From positions 1-64,000 of the forward strand of contig NC_031469.1 in the NCBI RefSeq assembly GCF_000006565.2: a stretch of 64,000 nucleotides of DNA, given 5' to 3'. The DNA comes from Toxoplasma gondii ME49 (Eukaryota; Apicomplexa; Conoidasida; Eucoccidiorida; Sarcocystidae). The translations under genes were made by a program, and so were the position numbers. Below are positions 60,747 to 64,000 of this stretch, in pieces (position 1 is the first letter of the stretch; each line of letters starts with the position of its first letter). Below the pieces are notes generated by a model. The model worked only from the letters and a program-made list of their open reading frames with translations, had not been told where the DNA came from and ran no database searches.

Positions 60747-62979
60747 CTGCATGTGCGGTGAAAGAACGACACAATAAGAACGAGGAAAAAGAGAGCGAAG
60801 ACGACGCAGACGCTGGAGGGAAGACGCAGCGCGGGTGGGGGAGGGGGGTTTCCCAAGAGAGACGGAGACGCTGAGGAAGGAGAACCACCAAGGAGATTGA
60901 GGACGAAAAACGAATGGGAGCAGACGAAGAGACAGAAGAAGACAAAGAGAAGAAGAAGGAAGAGAAAGAAGACGAAGAAGCACAGGAGACAACAGGGAGA
61001 GAACGACGACGAGGCAGGGGAAGAGAGAGAAGCTGGGCACTCTGACAGAAGCGAGCGCGAAGGAAAGCAGTTGCGAAGAGCGAGGAGTTACTCGGAAACT
61101 AGTAGTTGAAAAAGAGCGACCTGTTGCAGGTCGTTGTGCGAGACAGGACACCGCTCTCTGTCCACGCGGCAGCCAAGCGTTACCAAAAAAAAAGAACGCG
61201 AGCCCAGGTGAGGAGATCGAAGACGCCTGGGCGTCCAAGAAGGGGGACGGACCGCGGAGACGCAAGCGGGGAACGCGAGGAGAGAAACATACAGAAGAAG
61301 GAGAGAGCGACGACGCTTGGGCAGACCTCGGAAGCGAGACGTAGCCGGCCACCGTGCGAAACGCTCGAGGCTCGAGCTAACAGGGTCGTTCGGCGAAAGG
61401 AAAGAAGCAGAAAGAAGCTCTACAGCAGTGTGAATCTTCAGAGAAACGAAGGAACGCCCGAGGCCAGAAAGGATCGACGAAAACCGCTGGAAATTCACGA
61501 GCAAACCACGTTGCCCGCCAAACAGCGAGTGTACATACACCCGGGGGTCCTCGCTCTGTGCGCTGTGCCCTCAGGCGTCAACGGCGGCGGAACTCGCTAG
61601 AGTTTTCGAGTTCCGCGCTCGAAAGAAGGACAAGCGCAGAAAGGCTGGGAGAACCAGCTCGAAACGCGTTTTTCGCGCTTTTTCCGAGAGACACACTCAA
61701 GACGCCCCACCTCTCGGGTGTATGCACACTGCAAGCTTTCGCGCTGCGCGCTTTGCACGCGAGCGTTTTCGTCGCAAGTCGCGCCCGGTCAAACTCGGAC
61801 TTTTTGCTCGGATACCGCGACCGAAACTCAGGTGCCTCGACCCCTCGCTTTCTTCTTTAGTTTCTCCACCGCGAAAACAGCCTGTTCGCGCGTTCTCTTC
61901 CGTGCAGAGACCCCCTGGAACTCCGAAGGACGGACTCGGCCCGCGCTGCAGTCTCTGGACCCCAGCTTGCTGGTAGTCCGCGCATGTCCGGACGCGTTTC
62001 GATTTGTTGAGGCTCGTTCATATCCAAAACCGGGACTTCTCTGCTTGCTCTGAATCTCCCGGGGGCGTCTGTCGGACTCGAGTGTATCCCAGAGAGCCTT
62101 GGCACCGAGCAGGAGACTCCAGAAATTCGAGACAAACAGAAAGTTCTGTCTTTCGCGTCTTCGGCATGCGTGGCGACAGACTCGCATGCTGTCGCCACCT
62201 GGAAAGCTCTCTGTGGCTACAGATCCTCAGCGAACGCGCAAACGAAAACTTTTTTGTGCTTCTTCTGCTCTGTGCCTGGATCGCTCACGCAGACGCTTTT
62301 CCCCTGTCTCTCGAGAGAGGTACCAGAAGCCTGCGCCGTGTCTCCACTGGACAAGGAGACGGCAGACTCTCGGTGGTCAGTGTGTTGTGGCTGCTTTTGA
62401 GCTTAGAGAACTTACACAAACGCGCATGCATGTCAAGGCAGGAGTTCTCGTTTGCTTTCGAAGATACGAGAAAACCTCATGCGACGCATTCCGTTCCAGA
62501 GGGCTCCTGCGCCCAGTGCCGCCTCGAGAGACGCGACAAGAGCTCTCAAAAGGTCTGTCGTTATCGCGTCTTAAAACTGCAGTCTTGCCTGCCCATGGAG
62601 CTCTTCCAAAGAGTCTTCATACGCATGCAGATGTTGTATTTCTTTAAGTGTATGCAGGTGTACTTGTGCATCTTCAAATGCACCTCCACTTTTTCTGCGC
62701 TGTGTTGCCGGAGGCCTTTGCGGGGCGGTCTTGGGGGTTGTCGCCGTGGCACTTTCAGTGCGACTTTTCCGTGTACAGACAGGTCGTTATTCTCTTTCTT
62801 CTCTTTGTCTTTCTCTTTGTCTTCTCCACCTGTCTGTCTCCGTTTCCTTCCCTCTCTCCGTCCTAGAATCCCTCCCTCCCTCTGGCCTCTGACTTATCTG
62901 CCTCGTCCTTTCATCCGAGCTTAAAGACGCAAAATTGTGTCTCAATCCCTCGCCTTGCCAGCCCCTCACCCTCTCGACC
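60747..62979. promoter_or_regulatory. Region holding the unresolved 5' end of the HEAT gene and a divergent promoter
   Basis: The HEAT gene must begin here, because its exon at 60658-60746 starts in phase 1 and has no own start. A short stretch at about 61088-61140 (minus) could be an exon but does not give a consistent phase. The region 61.6-62.2 kb is GC-rich with many CG steps, as in leader regions. A GCGCATGCATG motif lies at about 62423. A plus-strand pyrimidine-rich stretch (62790-62900) precedes the next gene. Confidence 0.4.
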
Positions 62980-64000
62980 ATGACAGGATCCTCGCTTCTG
63001 GCGGCTCCGGTGGCTGTACAGCCGCCGCGCAGTCCTGCGGAGACGGGCAGGCTCCGTGTAGACGCTGTTTCTTCTGCGTTTTCTCGGTCATCTGCTTTGT
63101 CTCCTGTCGCTCGCCTCTCTCAGAGCACAGACGAAGGGAGGCCAGACTTAACAGGCTGTGGTTCCTGCTCCCCCAGAGGCTTCTCAGCGACCCTCAGAGA
63201 GGCCGACGATGTTCCGCAGCCGCTTCTGCGCGCTCTCTATCCAGGCGCGCCTGTGTCTCTGCAGGTCGAGGCAACCATCGCGTTCCTGAACCAACGATGG
63301 TTCCGGTGTCCACGATCTCGAAAGATGACCCACTCGTCCTCTTCCTCCTCTTCGAGTTGCTCTTCTGCTCCTTCTTCTTCGTCTTCTGCTCCTTCTTCTT
63401 CGTCTTCTGCTCCTTCTTCTTCGTCTTCTGCTCCTTCTTCTTCCTCTTCTGCTCCATCTCCTTCGTTTTCTTCTTCCTCTGTGTCTTCTCCTTCGTGCGA
63501 TGCATCTTGTGGTGGAGAGACAGCCCAGGAGAGCTGTGCGGCTCGCGCCTGCGACAGTCGGGGGCAAGGAGACGAGGGGACCCTGAGTGCGGAGGCAGCG
63601 CGGCAGACGCTGGAGGAGACAGCGGCGACGGAGACACTGGAAAACATCCTCACTGCGGTCGCCTATGGCCTCCTCGATCTCCCTCGATGGCCGCAGCGAG
63701 AGCAGCAACTGATCCTCAGATGTTTTCTGCCTCGCAGTAAGGCAGAAGAGAGGGAGCGAGGAGAAGGAGAAGGAGAAGAAGGAGAAGAAGGAGAAGGAGA
63801 AGAAGAGGAAGGAACAGAGGGGGGAGTCTTTGGGGCTTTGACAATCTTTAGCGCCTTCCACCGATTTCTTTCCGGGTGGCCTAGGGAGGCCGAGTCTCCT
63901 GCGTTTTTAGTCAGCTGCAGAGCAGCTCTCGAACAGAGGCGAGACGAGCGCGAAAAGGCAGTGGATGGCGACGCAACGATTCGCTTTTACCATCCGTCTT
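62980..64000 (+). CDS. Unrecognised protein with Ser- and Glu-rich tracts, truncated by window end
   Basis: From the ATG in CGACCATGACAGG the frame is open for all 340 codons to the window edge. Residues 1-115 are mixed and include ALYPGAPVSLQVEATIAFLN. A Ser/Ala/Pro tract (about 117-165) is built from in-frame 21-base repeats. A helical part follows, with LEETAATETLENILTAVAYG and LPRWPQREQQLILRCFLPRS. A Glu/Gly tract (about 254-279) precedes a second helical part, VFGALTIFSAFHRFLSGWPR. The helical parts have the hydrophobic spacing of a folded alpha-helical protein, which is why this strand is chosen over the acidic minus-strand frames opposite. No family was recognised. Internal introns cannot be excluded. 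Confidence 0.55.
   Translation, partial: MTGSSLLAAPVAVQPPRSPAETGRLRVDAVSSAFSRSSALSPVARLSQSTDEGRPDLTGCGSCSPRGFSATLREADDVPQPLLRALYPGAPVSLQVEATIAFLNQRWFRCPRSRKMTHSSSSSSSSCSSAPSSSSSAPSSSSSAPSSSSSAPSSSSSAPSPSFSSSSVSSPSCDASCGGETAQESCAARACDSRGQGDEGTLSAEAARQTLEETAATETLENILTAVAYGLLDLPRWPQREQQLILRCFLPRSKAEERERGEGEGEEGEEGEGEEEEGTEGGVFGALTIFSAFHRFLSGWPREAESPAFLVSCRAALEQRRDEREKAVDGDATIRFYHPS
63361..63465 (+). repeat. 21-base in-frame tandem repeat coding SSAPSSS
   Basis: Five units of TCTTCTGCTCCTTCTTCTTCG follow one another: three are identical, the fourth ends in C instead of G, and the fifth is diverged (CATCTCC). The unit length is a multiple of three and aligned to the reading frame of the gene starting at 62980. 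Confidence 0.9.

Noticed and set aside
62937..63740. 267-codon plus-strand frame with FCSFFFV repeats
   Set aside because: It is a shifted reading of the same Ser-repeat DNA; the frame from 62980 is longer and remains open.
63184..63861. Minus-strand frames with Arg-rich or Glu-rich (EEEGAED) repeats
   Set aside because: They are complements of the in-frame Ser repeat of the plus-strand gene, which is open over the full 1 kb and has better folded-protein composition.

Overview
The window looks like a stretch of nuclear genome from a coccidian apicomplexan of the Toxoplasma/Neospora/Hammondia/Besnoitia group (Sarcocystidae). The evidence is many short exons with GT-AG introns, TGCATGC-rich intergenic DNA, (TA)n tracts inside introns, low-complexity Ser/Glu-rich insertions in otherwise conserved proteins, a threonine synthase gene of coccidian type, and CCCTAAA-type telomere-like tracts. 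The species cannot be fixed from sequence alone.

Layout. (1) 1-17.4 kb is subtelomere-like. It has a near-identical ~881-bp direct repeat (1-880 and 1674-2554), two degenerate interstitial telomere-like tracts (about 14.2 and 16.5 kb), an AT-rich island that resembles organelle DNA (13.66-13.93 kb), a short zinc-ribbon reading frame that may be a transposase remnant, and one candidate secreted/membrane protein gene on the minus strand (9.5-11.2 kb, possibly continuing to 7.4 kb). (2) 17.4-45.3 kb is gene-bearing core DNA: threonine synthase (minus, 11 exons, 708 aa), a DBP5/DDX19-type DEAD-box mRNA-export helicase (plus, 7 exons, 602 aa), a 174-aa membrane protein (minus, 3 exons), a dynactin p22/p24-like coiled-coil protein (plus, 4 exons, 159 aa), a 400-aa protein with an N-terminal signal or anchor (minus, 3 exons), and a 706-aa single-exon protein with repeated RRLS basophilic phosphosite motifs (plus). 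(3) 47.4-60.7 kb is a large minus-strand gene of about 20 exons for a HEAT-repeat protein of the PP2A/PP4 scaffold type. (4) From 62.98 kb a plus-strand gene with Ser- and Glu-rich tracts is open to the window edge.

The genes do not form a pathway. They alternate strand, with divergent pairs (threonine synthase/helicase, 174-aa protein/dynactin-like, 400-aa protein/RRLS protein) and convergent 3' ends, which is usual for this kind of genome. Exon models were built by eye. For threonine synthase, the helicase, the dynactin-like gene, the 174-aa and 400-aa proteins, and most of the HEAT gene, every listed junction keeps reading phase and has GT-AG (once GC-AG) borders. No single spectacular new system stands out. 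The best leads are the mosaic subtelomere (repeats, telomere tracts, AT island, candidate secreted gene), the RRLS-repeat protein, and the unrecognised 400-aa secreted-type protein.
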